A stretch of DNA of 64,000 nucleotides from Zea mays (GCF_902167145.1 NC_050105.1:124513898-124577897); one strand, 5' to 3'. Counted from the stretch's first letter, positions 34,704 to 46,642 are shown. Notes: generated from the letters alone by a model not told the origin. Numbers and translations: made by a program.

Positions 34704-34903
34704 GCGCCAGACCAGGGTTCTCTTCGGTTTCTTTTGCTCCTTTCTTTTTGAACCCTAACTTGATCTTTTTATTGGTTTGTGTTGAACCTTTAGCACCTGT
34801 AGAATATATAATCTAGAGCAAACTAGTTAGTCCAATTATTTGTGTTGGGCATTCAACCACCGAAATCATATATAGGAAAAGGTTAAACCCTATTTCCCTT
34901 TCA

Positions 34904-34920
34904 ATCTCCCCCCTTTTTGG
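34904..34920 (-). other. C1 polypurine tract
   Basis: The minus strand reads CCAAAAAGGGGGGAGAT directly before the LTR. It is typical of SIRE-type copia elements. Confidence 0.8.
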
Positions 34921-35697
34921 TGATTGATGCCAACACAAACTAAAGCAAATATATAAGTGCAGAATTGAACTAGTTTGCATAAGGTAAGTGCAAAGGTTGC
35001 TTGGAATTAAACCAATTTATAGTTTTACTAGATATGCATGGTTGCTTTCTTTTATTTAACATTTTGGACCACGCTTGCACCACTTGTTTTGTTTTTGCAA
35101 ATTCTTTTGGTAAATAATTTCAAAGTATTTTTGCAAATAGTCAAAGGTATATGAATAAGATTGTGAGAAGCATTTTCAAGATTTGAAATTTTCTCCCCCT
35201 ATTTTAAATGATTTTCCTTTGACTTAAACAAAACTCCCCCTGAATGAAATTCTCCTCTTAGCTTTCAAGAGGGTTTTAATAAATATCAATTGGAAATATA
35301 TTTAGATACCAATTTGAAAATACTAACCAATTGAAAACATACTAATTTGAAATATGATTTTTGAAAGGTGGTGGTGTGGTCCTTTTGCTTTGCGCTAATA
35401 CTCTCTCCTCCTTTGGCATGAATCGTCAAAAACGGAGACTTAGTGAGCCCTTAATACTTTTCTCTCCCATTGGTACAAGTAAATACGAGTGAAGATTATA
35501 CCAATTGAAGAGTGGTGTGGAGTGATGGCAAAGGGTAAATGATACCGATAGAGTGGAGTGGAAGCCTTGTCTTTGCCGAAGACTCCATTTCCCTTACAAT
35601 CTACGACTTAGCATAGAAATGCACTTGAAAACACATTAGTCGTAGACATAAAAGAGATATGATCAAAGGTATATGCATGAGCTATGTGTGCAATGTT
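34921..35697 (-). other. C1 3' non-coding spacer
   Basis: AT-rich sequence between the pol stop (35698) and the polypurine tract. I see no envelope-like frame or other feature. Confidence 0.6.
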
Positions 35698-36294
35698 TCA
35701 ACCAAAATTCCGAGAATCAAGAATGTTTAGCTCATTCCTAAGTTTGGTAAAGGTTTTCTCATCTAGTGGTTTGGTAAAGATATCGGCTAATTGTTCTTTG
35801 GTGCTAACATAAGCGATCTCGATATCCCCCCTTCGTTGGTGATCCCTCAAAAAATGATACCGAATGTCTATGTGCTTAGTGCGGCTGTGTTCAACGGGAT
35901 TATCCGCCATGCGGATTGCACTCTCATTATCTCATAGGAGAGGGACTTTACTTTTGTAGCCATAGTCCCTGAGGGTTTGCCTCATCCAAAGTAATTACGC
36001 ACTGCAATGGCCTGCGGCAATGTACTCGGCTTCAGTGGTAGAAAGAGCTACTGAGTTTTGTTTCTTTGAAGCCCAAGACACCAGGGATCTTCCCAGAAAC
36101 TGACAAGTCCCTGATGTGCTCTTTCTATCAATTTTACACCCTGCCCAATCAGCATCTGAATAACCTATTAAATCAAAAGTGGATCCCTTGGGGTACCAAA
36201 GTCCAAACTTAGGAGCATAAACCAAATATCTCATGATTCTTTTTATGGCCCTAGGGTGAATTTCCTTAGCATTGGCTTGGAACCTTGCACACAT
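35698..36294 (-). pseudogene. C1 RNase H domain
   Basis: Minus-strand end of pol. FDLIGYSDADWAGCKIDRKSTSG, GRSLVSWASKKQNSVALSTTEAEYIAA and the terminal HIDIRYHFLRDH ... QLADIFTKPL are hallmark copia RNase H motifs. The frame is kept but broken by TAA at 35995-35997 and TGA near 35931, and TGA at 36295-36297 separates it from RT. Confidence 0.93.
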
Positions 36295-36639
36295 TCATAC
36301 AGAAAGCATAATATCCGATCGAGATGCATATAAATAGAGTAAAGATCCTATCATCGACCGGTATACCTTTTGATATACGGATTTACCTCCCGTGTCGAGG
36401 TCGAGATGCCCATCAGTTCCCATGGGTGTCTTGATGGGCTTGGCATCCTTCATTCCAAACTTGTTGAGTATGTCTTGAATATACTTGGTTTGGCTGATGA
36501 AGGTGCCCTCTTGGAGTTGCTTGACTTGAAATCCTAGGAAATATTTCAACTCCCCCATCATAGGCATCTCGAATTTTTGTATCATGATCCTACTAAACTC
36601 TTCACAAGTAGATTTTTTAGTAGACCCAAATATGATATC
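36295..36639 (-). pseudogene. C1 reverse transcriptase, C-terminal part
   Basis: Begins right after the LINE, with IIFGSTKKS then MMGELKYFLGFQVKQL, YIQDILNKFGM, GSLLYLYASRSDIM. It continues the RT domain whose N-terminal part is at 40134-40760. Bases 36624-36639 are one copy of the LINE target duplication. Confidence 0.93.
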
Positions 36640-36653
36640 AACAACAACAACAA

Positions 36654-36880
36654 AGCCTTTTTGTCCTAAGCACGTTGGGGTAGGCTAGAGATGAAACCCC
36701 ATATGAAAACCTCAGAGCTCAACCCCCAAAGAAAAGAAAAGGGAGACAAAGGCAAAGGAGAACCGAAAAACGACGAAACGGAGAAACACATAAAAAGAGA
36801 TAAAACCCACAAGAACCAGCAAGATCTAAAGGGGCATAAGAAAAGGTCAAACGATTAAGGAGAAAAAGCGAAACTACAAA
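36654..36880 (-). other. LINE 3' untranslated region and tail
   Basis: Ends with CTCTAGCCTACCCCAAC and a TTG microsatellite on the minus strand. A similar 3' end is known from some plant SINEs that use RTE machinery; that link is from memory. Confidence 0.55.
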
Positions 36881-37258
36881 TCAGGGTTTTGGCACGTGAA
36901 GTGCACACTTCCACCCCTTCCTATCCACGGCGAGCTCTTTATCAATATTCCACTCCTTCAGGTCCCTCTTCACAGCCTCTATCCACGTCAAGGTTGGTCG
37001 ACCTTTACCTCTCTTCACATTCTCGGGACGCCTAATTATTCCGATATGCACTGGTGCCTCTTCAGGTCTTCGTTGGATATGTCCAAACCATCTCAAACGA
37101 TGTTGCATAAGCTTCTCCTCAATTGGCGCCACTCCTACTCTCTCTCGTATATCATTATTCCAGACTCGATCTCTCCTTGTGTGGCCACATATCTAGCGCA
37201 ACATACGCATCTCTGCCACACTTAGTTGTTGGACATGTCGTCTTTTAGTGGGCCAACA
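36881..37258 (-). pseudogene. LINE ORF C-terminal domain
   Basis: Minus-strand frame with LMQHRLRWFGHIQRRPEEA and RGKGRPTLTWIEAVKRDLKEW, a conserved C-terminal block found after the RT of plant RTE-type LINEs. It shares the frame of the RT block but is separated by stop codons around 37133-37258. It ends KPstop at 36881. Confidence 0.8.
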
Positions 37259-38792
37259 TTATGCTCCATACAACATAGCCGGTCGGATTGCTGTCCTGTA
37301 GAATTTGCCTTTTAGTTTGTGTGGCACCCAGGGGTCGCATAAGACACCTGCACCTTGTCGCCACTTCAACCATCCAGCTTTAATTCTATGACTGACATCC
37401 TCATCGATGTCTCCCTCCTTCTGAAGCATTGATCCTAAGTAACAAAAAGTGTCTTTCTTGGGTACCACTTGCCCATCAAGACTAACATCGCCATCCTCAT
37501 ACCCCATGGCACTGAAATCGCACTTCATATACTCTATTTTAGACCTAATAAGCCTAAAACATTTTGCTTCCAGCGTCTGCCTCCACAATTTCAAATTTTG
37601 TGAAACACCACTCCTACTCTCCTCAATAAGTACCACATCATCAGCAAAAATCATACACCACGGTATATCTCCTTGTATGTCCCTTGTGACCTCATCTATC
37701 ACCAAAGCGAAAAGATAAGGGCTCAAAGCCGACACTTGATGTAGTCCTATGTTAATTGGAAAGTCATCGGTGTCTCCATCACTTGTTCGGACACTTGTCA
37801 CAACATTAGTGTACATATCTTTAATAAGATTAATGTACTATGTTGATACATTGTGTTTTTCCAAGGCCCACCATATTACACTCCTAGGTACTTTGTCATA
37901 AGCCTTCTCCAAGTCTATGAAGACCATATGCAGGTCTTCCTTTTGTTCTCTGAATCTCTCCATAAGTTGTCTTAGTAAGAAAATGGCCTCCATAGTTGAT
38001 CTCCCAGGCATGAAACCAAACTGATTGTGGGTCACGCTCGTCATCTTCCACAGGCGGTGTTCAATGACTCTCTCCCATAGCTTTATTGTATGGTTCATGA
38101 GCTTAATTCCACGGTAACTAGTACAACTTTGAACATCTCCTTTGTTCTTGAAGATTGGTACTAACGTACTCCGCCGCCACTTGTTGGGCATTCTATTTGT
38201 CCGAAAGATGGTGTTGAAAAGCTTAGTCAGCCATACTATCGCTATGTCTTCAAGGCATCTCCATACCTCGATAGGGATACCATCAGGCCTTTCCTACCTT
38301 CATCCTTTTTAGCGCCTCCTTAACTTCATATTCTTGTATCCTTCATACAAAACCCATGTTGTCGTCATCGAATGGTTTGTCCAATTCTATTGTAGAACTC
38401 TCATTCCCTCCATTGATCAATTTGTTGAAGTACTCCTTCCATCTGTTCTTGATCTCTTCATTCTTCACTAATAGTTGGTTTGCTTCATCCTTGATGCATT
38501 TGACTTGGTTGACATCCCTTGTCTTCCTTTCATGAATCTTGGCCATCCTATAGATATCCTTTTCTCACTGCTTTGTGTCCAACCGTTGATAAAGGTCATC
38601 ACAGGCTTGACCCCAGGCTCTACTAACCGCTCGCTTTATAGACTTCTTCGCTATCCTATACTTCTCTATGTTGTCTGCACACTTGTCATGATGTAAGCGT
38701 TTGTAGCAATCTTTCTTCTCCTTGATAGCCTTTTGGACATCTTCGTTCCACCACCAAGTGTCTTTAACTTCCCTTCTATTTCCTTGACTCAA
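37259..38792 (-). pseudogene. LINE reverse transcriptase
   Basis: Non-LTR RT motifs on the minus strand: [67 protein letters not shown] and the catalytic FADDVVLI. The region from 38792 to 38343 is in the endonuclease frame; from 38191 on the frame differs, so one frameshift lies near 38300. In-frame stops occur at 38565, 38343 and 37838. It would nick-prime and copy its own RNA at the target. Confidence 0.88.
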
Positions 38793-38816
38793 CCCAAACT
38801 CTTCTGAAGCTATCTT

Positions 38817-40037
38817 TCAGATGCATGTCGCCATCTTCCTCCACATGATGTTTGCGTCTCCCTCTTCTGCCCAAGGGCCCTCCTCGATAACTCTCTCCTT
38901 GAAAGTTTGGGCCACATCCCCTTTAAGCTTCCACCACTTTGTTCTAGTGACCTTGTTATGCTTATTCCGTTGTAAACGAATCTTAAAACGGAAGTCAGCT
39001 ACGACAAGCTTATGTTGGGTTACCACACACTCTCCAGGTATAACCTTGCAATCTAAGCATGCATGCCTGTCCTCTTTTCTCAAGAGGACGAAATCAATCT
39101 GGCTAGTGTGTTGGCCACTACTGAAGGTCACCAGGTGGGATTTCCTCTTCCTAAAGAAAGTGTTTGCTATAAACATGTCATAGGCTAGGGCAAAGTTCAG
39201 GATTTCCTCTCCTTCTTGATTCCTAGTCCCAAAGCCGAAGCCTCCATGCACACCCTCGAAACTAGTGCTAGATGTACCTAGATGGCCATTGAGATCTCCT
39301 CCTATGAAGAGCTTCTCGCTAACTGGCACACTACTAACCATGTCCTCCAGGCCTTCCCATAACTCCCTCTTTGAGTTCTCATTAAGGCCTACTTGAGGAG
39401 CATACGCGCTGATAACATTGAGAACCAAGTCCCCAATGACCAGTTTGACTAGGATGATTCTATCTCCTAGCCTCTTAAAATCTACTACCCCATCTTTAAG
39501 GCTCTTGTCAATCAAGACGCCTACACCATTCTTGTTTGCTGCAGTCCCCGTGTACCACAACTTGAAGCCTATACCTTCCACTTCCTTCGCCTTTTGTCCT
39601 TTCCACTTGGTCTCTTGAACGCATAAAATATTTACCTGTCTCCTCACCGCAACGTCGACTATTTCTCGTAACTGACCTGTTAAGGAACCTACGTTCCAAC
39701 TACCTACACGGACCCTAGTTGGCTCGACTAGCTTCCTTACCCTTCGCACCCGCCAAGGAAGATGCAAAGACCCTTGCTCATTTTCCACTACACCTAGGTG
39801 CCGATGTAGCGCGCCACTAAGGATGCGACAACCCGATCCTTGCTCACTTATCATCGGGTCTAGATCAAGAGATGGCACGTCACTTAAGGGGTGACGGCCT
39901 GACCCTTGCTCATTTAATACCATACCCGGGTTCCGATATGGCGCGTTGCTAAGAGAGTTACGCCCCAACGATTTTCTTTGTGGTTTCATCTCCATAAGAT
40001 TTGGCTGGTTTTTACGTTGGTTTGCCAGACCTAACAC
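38817..40037 (-). pseudogene. LINE AP-like endonuclease domain
   Basis: A 406-codon block. After a variable N-terminus (with repeated GSG(R/C)-type motifs) comes the endonuclease fold: VGSWNVGSLTG, ILCVQETKWKG, GVGVLI, ISAYAPQVG, the catalytic FIGGDLNGHLG and a TSQIDFVLLRKED segment. This enzyme nicks the target to start insertion. The frame ends at a TGA at 38817 and continues after it. Confidence 0.9.
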
Positions 40038-40133
40038 AACCCTCCTCCTTTATCGGGCTTGGGACCGGCTATGTTGAAATGACACAAGGAAGTCTTCCAA
40101 TCAACATAGGCGGAGTTACCCAAATATGATATC

Positions 40134-40760
40134 GTCAACATAAATTTGGCATACGAACAAATCTTTTGCAATATTTTTAGTAAAGAGTGTAGGATCGGCT
40201 TTACCTACTTTGAAGCCATTAGTGATAAGAAAATCTCACAGGCATTCATACCATGCTCTTGGGGCTTGCTTGAGCCCATAAAGCGCCTTTGAGAGTTTAT
40301 ACACATGGTTAGGGTACTCACTATCTTCAAAGCTGGGAGGTTGCTCCACATAGACCTCTTCCTTGATTGGTCCATTTAGAAAGGCACTTTTCAAGTCCAT
40401 TTGATAAAGCTTAAAGCCATGGTAAGTAGCATAGGCAAGTAATATACGAATTGACTCAAGCCTAGCTACGGGTCCATAGGTTTCATCGAAATCCAAACCT
40501 TCAACTTGTGAATATCCTTTGGCTACAAGTCGGGCTTTGTTCCTTGTCACCACACCATGCTCATCTTGCTTGTTGCGGAATACCCACTCGGTTCCTACAA
40601 CATTTTGGTTAGGACGTGGAACTAAATGTCATACCTCATTCCTCATGAAGTTGTTGAGCTCCTCTTGCATTGCCAACACCCAATACGAGTCTCTTAGTGC
40701 ATCCTCTACCCTATATGGCTCAATAGAGGAAACAAAAGAGTAATGTTCACAGAAATGAGC
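40134..40760 (-). pseudogene. C1 reverse transcriptase, N-terminal part
   Basis: RVT_2 domain on the minus strand: [85 protein letters not shown], and finally IYVD just before the LINE. The LINE target site codes for the residues after the YVDD aspartates, so the insertion splits the RT at its active-site box. A TGA (near 40628) and frame changes are present. Confidence 0.92.
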
Positions 40761-41059
40761 GACTCGAGATCGAGTGGTTACCCCCTTATGAATATCGCTA
40801 AGGATGGAGTTTACGGGGTGATGTCTTTGAATCGCTTGGTGGACTCTTGGGTGTGGCGGTCTTAGATCCTGTACTTCTTGATCATCTTCCTTGTCTTGAT
40901 CATTGTCATCTCCCCTTGATCATTGCCCTCCTCTTGAGGTGGCTCATCTTCTTGATCTTCTTCTTCATTGTCTTGAGCTTGATCCTCATCTTGGGTTGGT
41001 GGAGATGCTTGATTTGAAGATGATGGTTGATCTTGAGCTTGTGTGGGCTCTTCGGATTC
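40761..41059 (-). other. C1 integrase-RT linker
   Basis: Acidic, glutamine/serine-rich low-complexity coding remnant (repeats of TCTTGATC/GATGATC). It is the usual variable linker between copia integrase and RT, with stops. Confidence 0.6.
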
Positions 41060-41998
41060 CTAAGGGCACACATCCCTAATGGAAATGTTCCTTAGCGCAA
41101 CGCACGGAGCCTCTTCATCATCTAGCTCATCAAGATCAACTTGCTCCACTTGGGAGCCATTAGTCTCATCAAACACAATGTCACAAGAAACCTCAACTAA
41201 TCCAGTGGATTTGTTGAAGACTCTATATGCCCTTGTGTTTGAGTCATAACCAAGTAAAAAACCTTCTACAGCCTTAGGAGCAAATTTAGATTTTCTTCCT
41301 CTTTTAACAAGAATAAAACATTTGCTACCAAGGACTCTAAAATATGAAACATTGGGCTTTTTACCGGTGAGGAGTTCATATGATGTCTTCTTGAGGATTC
41401 GGTGAAGGTAGAGCCGGTTGATGGAGTAGCAGGCGGTGTTAATCGCCTCAGCCCAAAACTGGTCCGGAGCCTTGTACTCATCAAGCATGGTCCTCGCCAT
41501 GTCCAATAGAGTTCTATTCTTCCTCTCCACTACACCATTTTGTTAAGGTGTGTAGGGAGAAGAGAACTCATGCTTGATGCCCTCCTCCTCAAGAAAGCCT
41601 TCAATTTGAGAGTTCTTGAACTCCGTCCCGTTGTCGCTTCTTATTTTCTTGATCCTTAATCCAAACTCATTTTGAGCCCGTCTCAAGAATCCTTTTAGGG
41701 TCTCTTGGGTTTGTGATTTTTCCTGCAAAAAGAATACCCAAGTGAAGCAAGAATAGTCATCCACAATTACAAGACAATACTTACTCCCGCGGATGCTTAT
41801 GTAAGCAATCGGGCCGAATAAATCCATGTGGAGTAGCTCAAGCGGCCTGTCGTTCGTCATGATGTTCTTGTGTGGATGGTGGGTGCCAACTTGCTTTCCT
41901 GCTTGACATGCGCTACAAACCCTGTCTTTCTCAAAATGAACATTTGTTAGTCCCAAAATGTGTTCTCCCTTTAGAAGCTTGTGAAGATTCTTCATCCC
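41060..41998 (-). pseudogene. C1 integrase core and C-terminal domain
   Basis: Minus-strand frame: KNLHKLLKGEHILGLTNVHF, CSACQAGKQ (end of the zinc finger), LLHMDLFGP with the first Asp, IRSDNGTEF with the second, then the NGVVERKNRT segment with the Glu. A GKKPNVSYFRVLGSKCF part follows. A TAA at 41540-41542 separates two blocks in the same frame. The zinc-finger histidines lie beyond E4, at about 61960-61985. Bases 41994-41998 (ATCCC) are one copy of the E4 target duplication. Confidence 0.92.
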
Positions 41999-42504
41999 TG
42001 TTGGTACTCGCCTTCCTGGACAAGTGGATCCAACGGGAGAGTGGAGAGAGTGCTTGCAAAGTTCAACGGGGAATGGCAATAGCTTGGTTAATCTGGCCTC
42101 TCAAGGGCATTGTACAGGGGTATTTATAGGTACCTGAGTGTCTACTGTCCTCTGGTAAGGACGTTTATGCCCTCGGGTACCCGGACTATCCCTAGAATAT
42201 TCCCACATGGAGAGGTTACAGACCGTCATTACAGAAAAGGCCATTACAGATGAGGCCCGTAACACGCTTATCTGCGCGGGGCCCGTTACAGTGGGCCGAA
42301 TCCCTCATGGGCCTCCGGGCGCGACGTGGGACTAGCAGACTTCGTCGGAGTCTTCCCTTCGTCTTGCAATGGAGAGGACGAAGGGTGACCACGCCGGTCA
42401 TCATCCGGCCAGCGCTCTTGGCTCGCTCGGGCGTGGTCTTCGTTGATGTAGGGAGGCGACGAAGGCGTCGAGCGAAGGGTAGCGTCTTCGCCTTCGCCCC
42501 AACA
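41999..42504 (-). mobile_element. E4 3' LTR
   Basis: 506 bp, TGTTGGTACTCG to CCCCAACA. On the minus strand a TATAAATA box lies at 42121-42128 (partner 61561-61568), the likely promoter of the sense RNA. Confidence 0.92.
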
Positions 42505-42519
42505 TTTGACCTCCGAGGG
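42505..42519 (-). other. E4 putative polypurine tract
   Basis: The minus strand reads CCCTCGGAGGTCAAA just before the 3' LTR. It is a weak but correctly placed purine-rich tract. Confidence 0.45.
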
Positions 42520-42670
42520 ACCAGTTCGACTTGTCATCTGGTGCCGAAGACATCGCTAGATGGTGGAGACGCTACCCTCGCTCGAAGTGGTCCCGCAGGG
42601 GGTTTTGAGGTGATCGTTGATGGACGTGGCACTATTGGACTGCGTGTTTCCTGAAGTGCCGCGTCCTGTC

Positions 42671-42678
42671 TATAAAAA
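42671..42678 (+). promoter_or_regulatory. TATA box of E4 antisense gene
   Basis: TATAAAAA in the context CTGTCTATAAAAAGACG, inside the element and outside the LTR. It lies 165 bp upstream of the ATG at 42836. A start near 42702 would fit. Confidence 0.6.
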
Positions 42679-42835
42679 GACGACACGGCTGGGGCTGTTG
42701 CTTACCCTTGCGTGCGCCAAAAAACCCTAGCTTTTTCAAATTGCTCGCCCACTCGCCTGCCCTCCTTTGTTCTTCTGCTTCGGAGATCTAGCCCGCGTCA
42801 AGCAGACCGCGTGCCGCCGCCAACGGTACATAGCA

Positions 42836-45800
42836 ATGTGTTCCTCCTCATCCGCTGCGAGTGCGCCGTCGATCGATCCGTCATCCGAGGATACCCTGAG
42901 CGATTTGGCAGCGATGGAGTTACAGCCGGGCCACACGGTGGAGTTCGGCACCTCGAGGATTTCCTTGGTTCGCGTGCAGGACATGCAGCAGCTGGGGTAC
43001 TTTGGTGACGGTGTTGGGCACGTCCCGGGCGCTGAGGAGATTCCTTAGCCTGAGGGCGAATTAGTTGTGTTCGAGGCATTCTTCATCGCCGGCCTTCGCC
43101 TTCCGGCGCATCGTTTCGTGGCGGAGGTCTTGCAGAGGTTCGATGTCTAGGTCCACCAGTTGACACCTAACGCCGTGGTTGCCCTTACGAAGTATGTCTG
43201 GGCGGTGACTTCGTACGGCGGTCAGGCATCCGTAGAGGTCTTCGCCAAGAAGTATTGTCTGCACTAGCAAAAGAGGAAAATTGGAAATAAGATTGCATAA
43301 GTTGGATCATGCACCTTCACGCCGAGGACCGGAAAGACTTCAGTGGAAGTCGTGGAAATAGTTCGTTGCGCTCGGAATAAGTGGGGCAACTGGTGGGACA
43401 ATTGGTTTTATGTTTCGGGAGGGGAAGTCGAAGACCTCCCAGGGCTCCCTGCGGCCGTCATGTGCTCCCACTGTTACATGGCATTCCCATCGTTTGAGGT
43501 GGCGGAGGACGATGAGGACGAAGGGGCCCTCCGGTGTGCTGCCCGCATAAGTAGCGGGCGTGATTTGGTTGAGGAATTCATCGGTTATGGAGTATGGCCC
43601 TTGGCGCACATCTGGGTGCTTGGCGAAGTGTGCCCTCGCCAGATGCCTACCTTGGGCAAGCAGTTGGTGCGAAGTCCTACCTTCGCTTTGGATTTGCGTG
43701 GCCGGAACCCAGCCGCGTTTGTGCGTGAAGTAGAGGATGGAGCAGTGAGGATTGTGGGGCGATACGTGCCGAGGACGGAGGCTTTGCGGAGTTAGGATAT
43801 TCGTGGTTCCAATGTTCGTTTGAACCGTGTCTTCGAGTTAAACCATCTGCCATATGGCGGTTACCCTGGAGACGACACTGCTACTACTGTCGATCGCTAG
43901 GGAAAAAAGCCAGCGGCTATGACTGAGGAAGGCCCTTCACGGGGAGCTGTGCCGGCCATTAAAAAGAGAAAACTAGGTACTGCAGCTGAGGTGTTGGGGG
44001 TCTCCGACCGTTTTGCTGTGGATTTAATGGGAACTTGTGTGGCCCTCGGGGGAAGGATGTCTTCGCCCGAGCTCTGGGAATCTACAGCGCGAATGCTGGA
44101 GGTTACCGAGGATCTATGGCCGAAGAACGTTCGATCCCCTGAGCGGCCGACGAGGACATGTTTACGTCTTGTTTGGCCCGTGAGATGAAGATTTTTCCTT
44201 ATGGACGGAATATTGCTGCTGTTGTATCGGTAGTGATTGACAAGGATCACCAAGATGCGACGCGGAAGTGCCGGGCGTTCACTAGGGTTGGGGACCCTAG
44301 TCGTGAGGTCAAGAGGGCGCGGGGAAGCATGAAGTCCCCCGCCCCCGGTAGCAGCAAACCACCACCGGCTGCGAAGCCAGCCGTCCCTGGGCCTAGCAAA
44401 TCTTCGTCGGGTGCGAGGGCTATCACTTCCGGCTCGAGCAAGCCGCCTTCAGCTAAGCCCACGAAGGAGCAAGGGCCACCGTCTCTGCTGCGCACTGCTG
44501 AAGCTGCGGCGGGTGGGGCTAGCCTCGCCATGGACATCTGCGTGGATAACTACCACGTGGGTGGTGTCATGATGTTTGATGCCCACACGGGCCGGGGACT
44601 TGTTGGTGAGTGTTTGTTTATTGTTATTACTCTTTTTTCATACGAGGACTAGGTCTTGGACAAGATTGTGGTGTAGGGTTGGATGCTGGGCAACTGGCTG
44701 TTGTCTCGGCTCCAGTGGTGGCGGCCGAGGCGAAGGGTGCTTCGCAGGACCCATGGTCCATGTTTTGTGCCAGCGGCGAGATTACGTCGACCGCCACCGT
44801 TAAAGACGTGGCAGGTTCTGTTTCCCAACAGCTAAAGCATGCGATGCAGTAGCTGAAGCATGTATGTCGTCTTGGACTTCGTCGGTTGTTTTGTTTATGT
44901 GGTTGCTAATTTGATGGACCTTTCAAGGCAGGCGGCTGCCTTTGCCGATCATGTTGCGTCGGGCGCCCTGACCTCGGAGTTCGCTACCGAGAGGCAATGA
45001 CTCGAGGGCAGGATTGAGCGCCTCTGGGCGCAGCATACGAAAGCTGTGCGGGACAAGTCAGCTATGGAAAACAAGAGCCACAGGCTGATGGAGAAGCTGG
45101 TGGCTGCGGAGGCCAAGAGGGAGGACCTCAGCCGTCAGTTGGCGGCGGAGAGGAAAGACGCAAACAGAGCCTGCACTGAGGCACAAGCTGCACAAACCGA
45201 GGCCAAACCTGCGCGAGCGGAAGCCAGTCTCGCCCGCCAATGCGCCGAGGAGGTGGAAACGAGCTACAACAGCCTGCTCGACCGCCTGGACAAAGAGGAG
45301 GCCGCTATTCACGCAGAGGTCGATCGGACGCATGCACAGCTTGTGGACGCGTACCGGGAGCTTGGTGCACGGACCGCTCCCTTTGATGCGTCCGGTAAGG
45401 AGGTGGGCCTTTGCTTCCTCGGATGGCTATAGGAGGAGCTAGAGGTTCTCCCAATGATTGTGATGGGCCTCATGTCCTTTGCCTCACTCATCACCTGCGA
45501 AGGGGCCGTGAATGCCCTGTCCCGCGAGGGATGTGGGCACTTCGAAGTCTTCGACCGATTGGACGAGGACTTCAAGCGCGGAATCTTCCAGGTTGAGGAC
45601 CCGGTGCTGAAGCAGTCAGCCAGGGCACTTTATGATAGGATGTGGGGCCCTCACGACCATGAGACTGTCCGGGAGAGGTCCGACCGGGCGATGGAGCAGG
45701 TATGGAGTATATGTGTATATTTGTGATTGTATATATGGGTGTATGTGTATATTTGTGTGGTTTTTGTTGAATGAGTATGTCGTTTCTGTAGATGGCGCAT

Positions 45801-46642
45801 GATGAGGAGGTCGAAAACCTCGGGGACCTGGATAGCGCACTGCCCGAGGCGTCGGGTGCGAAGGAGGGGAGTGGGGGGGAGCTGGCGCCGATATCCAATG
45901 TTGGCGAGGGCCCCTTGGTGACCCCCGCACCGACCTGTGCTGGCGAGGACCCCGTGCCAACCGCTGCACCGACTGGTGGGGACACTTTGGTGGTGGTAGG
46001 CGAACCAGCTGCCGAAGACCCTGCGACGTCGGCCGGCCCTTCACAGGTGGCGGGATAGGGGCTAGGGCTATCGGGTGTAAGATTTTGTTTTTGTGATACT
46101 GAAACTTGGTTGTTGCGCAGGTTCCGATGTATGGGCCTGCGTAAGCAACCGCTGCTGACGATACTAATTTTGTGGCAGCCGCAACCGTAGTGCCTGCCAA
46201 TGACAATTTATCTGCTTCTGGATCTAGGTGTTTTTCGTCTGATGGTGAGTTTGGGAGTCCGTTTTCCTGGACCGAAGAGTCTTCGGATGAAGACTTGGAT
46301 TATTTTGTTGCGTTAGATGTGGCCGCGGCGGAGTCCTCGCCGCGGGTGGAGGTTGGCGAGGTGGCTGATCTTCCTAGTGCGAGGACCAAGTGCCGACGAC
46401 GAAGGGTGGTGTCGAAGCATAGCGTGGGCGAGGTTTCGCGGAGTGGTAGGTGCCGTCGGATGGGGATGGAGCGGGACCGTCTTCGAGTAGATTGTATTGG
46501 TAAACGAGAACTATTGTCTTTGCCGATTGGGACGAGCATTGGTGAGGGGGATCTGCGGAACCTTTTTGAGGGTGAGGAATTGAAAATAATGTTGTTCAAT
46601 TATAGGGAGGCAGGCATCATCCCGAAGGTTGAGCCGATGTAG
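42836..46642 (+). pseudogene. E4 antisense spliced gene (Transposase_28-like, coiled coil)
   Basis: Runs opposite to E4 gag-pol. From the ATG at 42836 one frame covers a domain resembling Pfam Transposase_28 (LVVFEAFFIAGLRLPAHRF, LQRFDV, QLTPNAVVALTKYVWAV). A WWDNWFYV / EDLPGLPA block (43400) and a Lys/Pro/Ser-rich hinge (44310-44480) follow. A long Ala/Glu/Lys-rich coiled coil covers 45046-45380, and an acidic tail ends in a Ser/Asp-rich and basic region (46172-46642). Predicted introns: 44606-44652, 44862-44931, 45700-45791, 46077-46120, all GT-AG. The first and second are needed to keep the frame. At least six nonsense codons and one frameshift near 44140 make it a pseudogene. Its role is unknown; known relatives exist in other Tat elements. 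Confidence 0.75.

Larger units (their letters stand above)
33653..34903 (-). mobile_element. C1 3' LTR
   Basis: 1,251 bp with terminal inverted repeats TGAAAG/CTTTCA at its two ends. On the minus strand it starts TGAAAGGGAAATAGG. It contains a TATA box and a cluster of CCGGACAGTCCGG palindromes. Confidence 0.88.
36640..40117 (-). mobile_element. Full-length RTE-type LINE inside C1 RT
   Basis: A 3,478-bp non-LTR element flanked by the perfect 16-bp duplication ACCCAAATATGATATC (36624-36639, 40118-40133). On the minus strand: 5' end near 40117, AP endonuclease, reverse transcriptase, a C-terminal domain, and a 3' end finishing in (TTG)n. Length, order and TTG tail fit the plant RTE clade. One frameshift and several stops make this copy inactive. 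Confidence 0.92.

Noticed and set aside
45395..45432. A 38-nt intron in the E4 antisense gene
   Set aside because: Too short, and splicing it would break the frame; reading straight through keeps the frame with one TAG.
42836..46642. A spliced plant host gene captured between elements
   Set aside because: It lies inside E4 between LTR and integrase, and a parallel gene with the same domain sits in E5, so it belongs to the retrotransposons.
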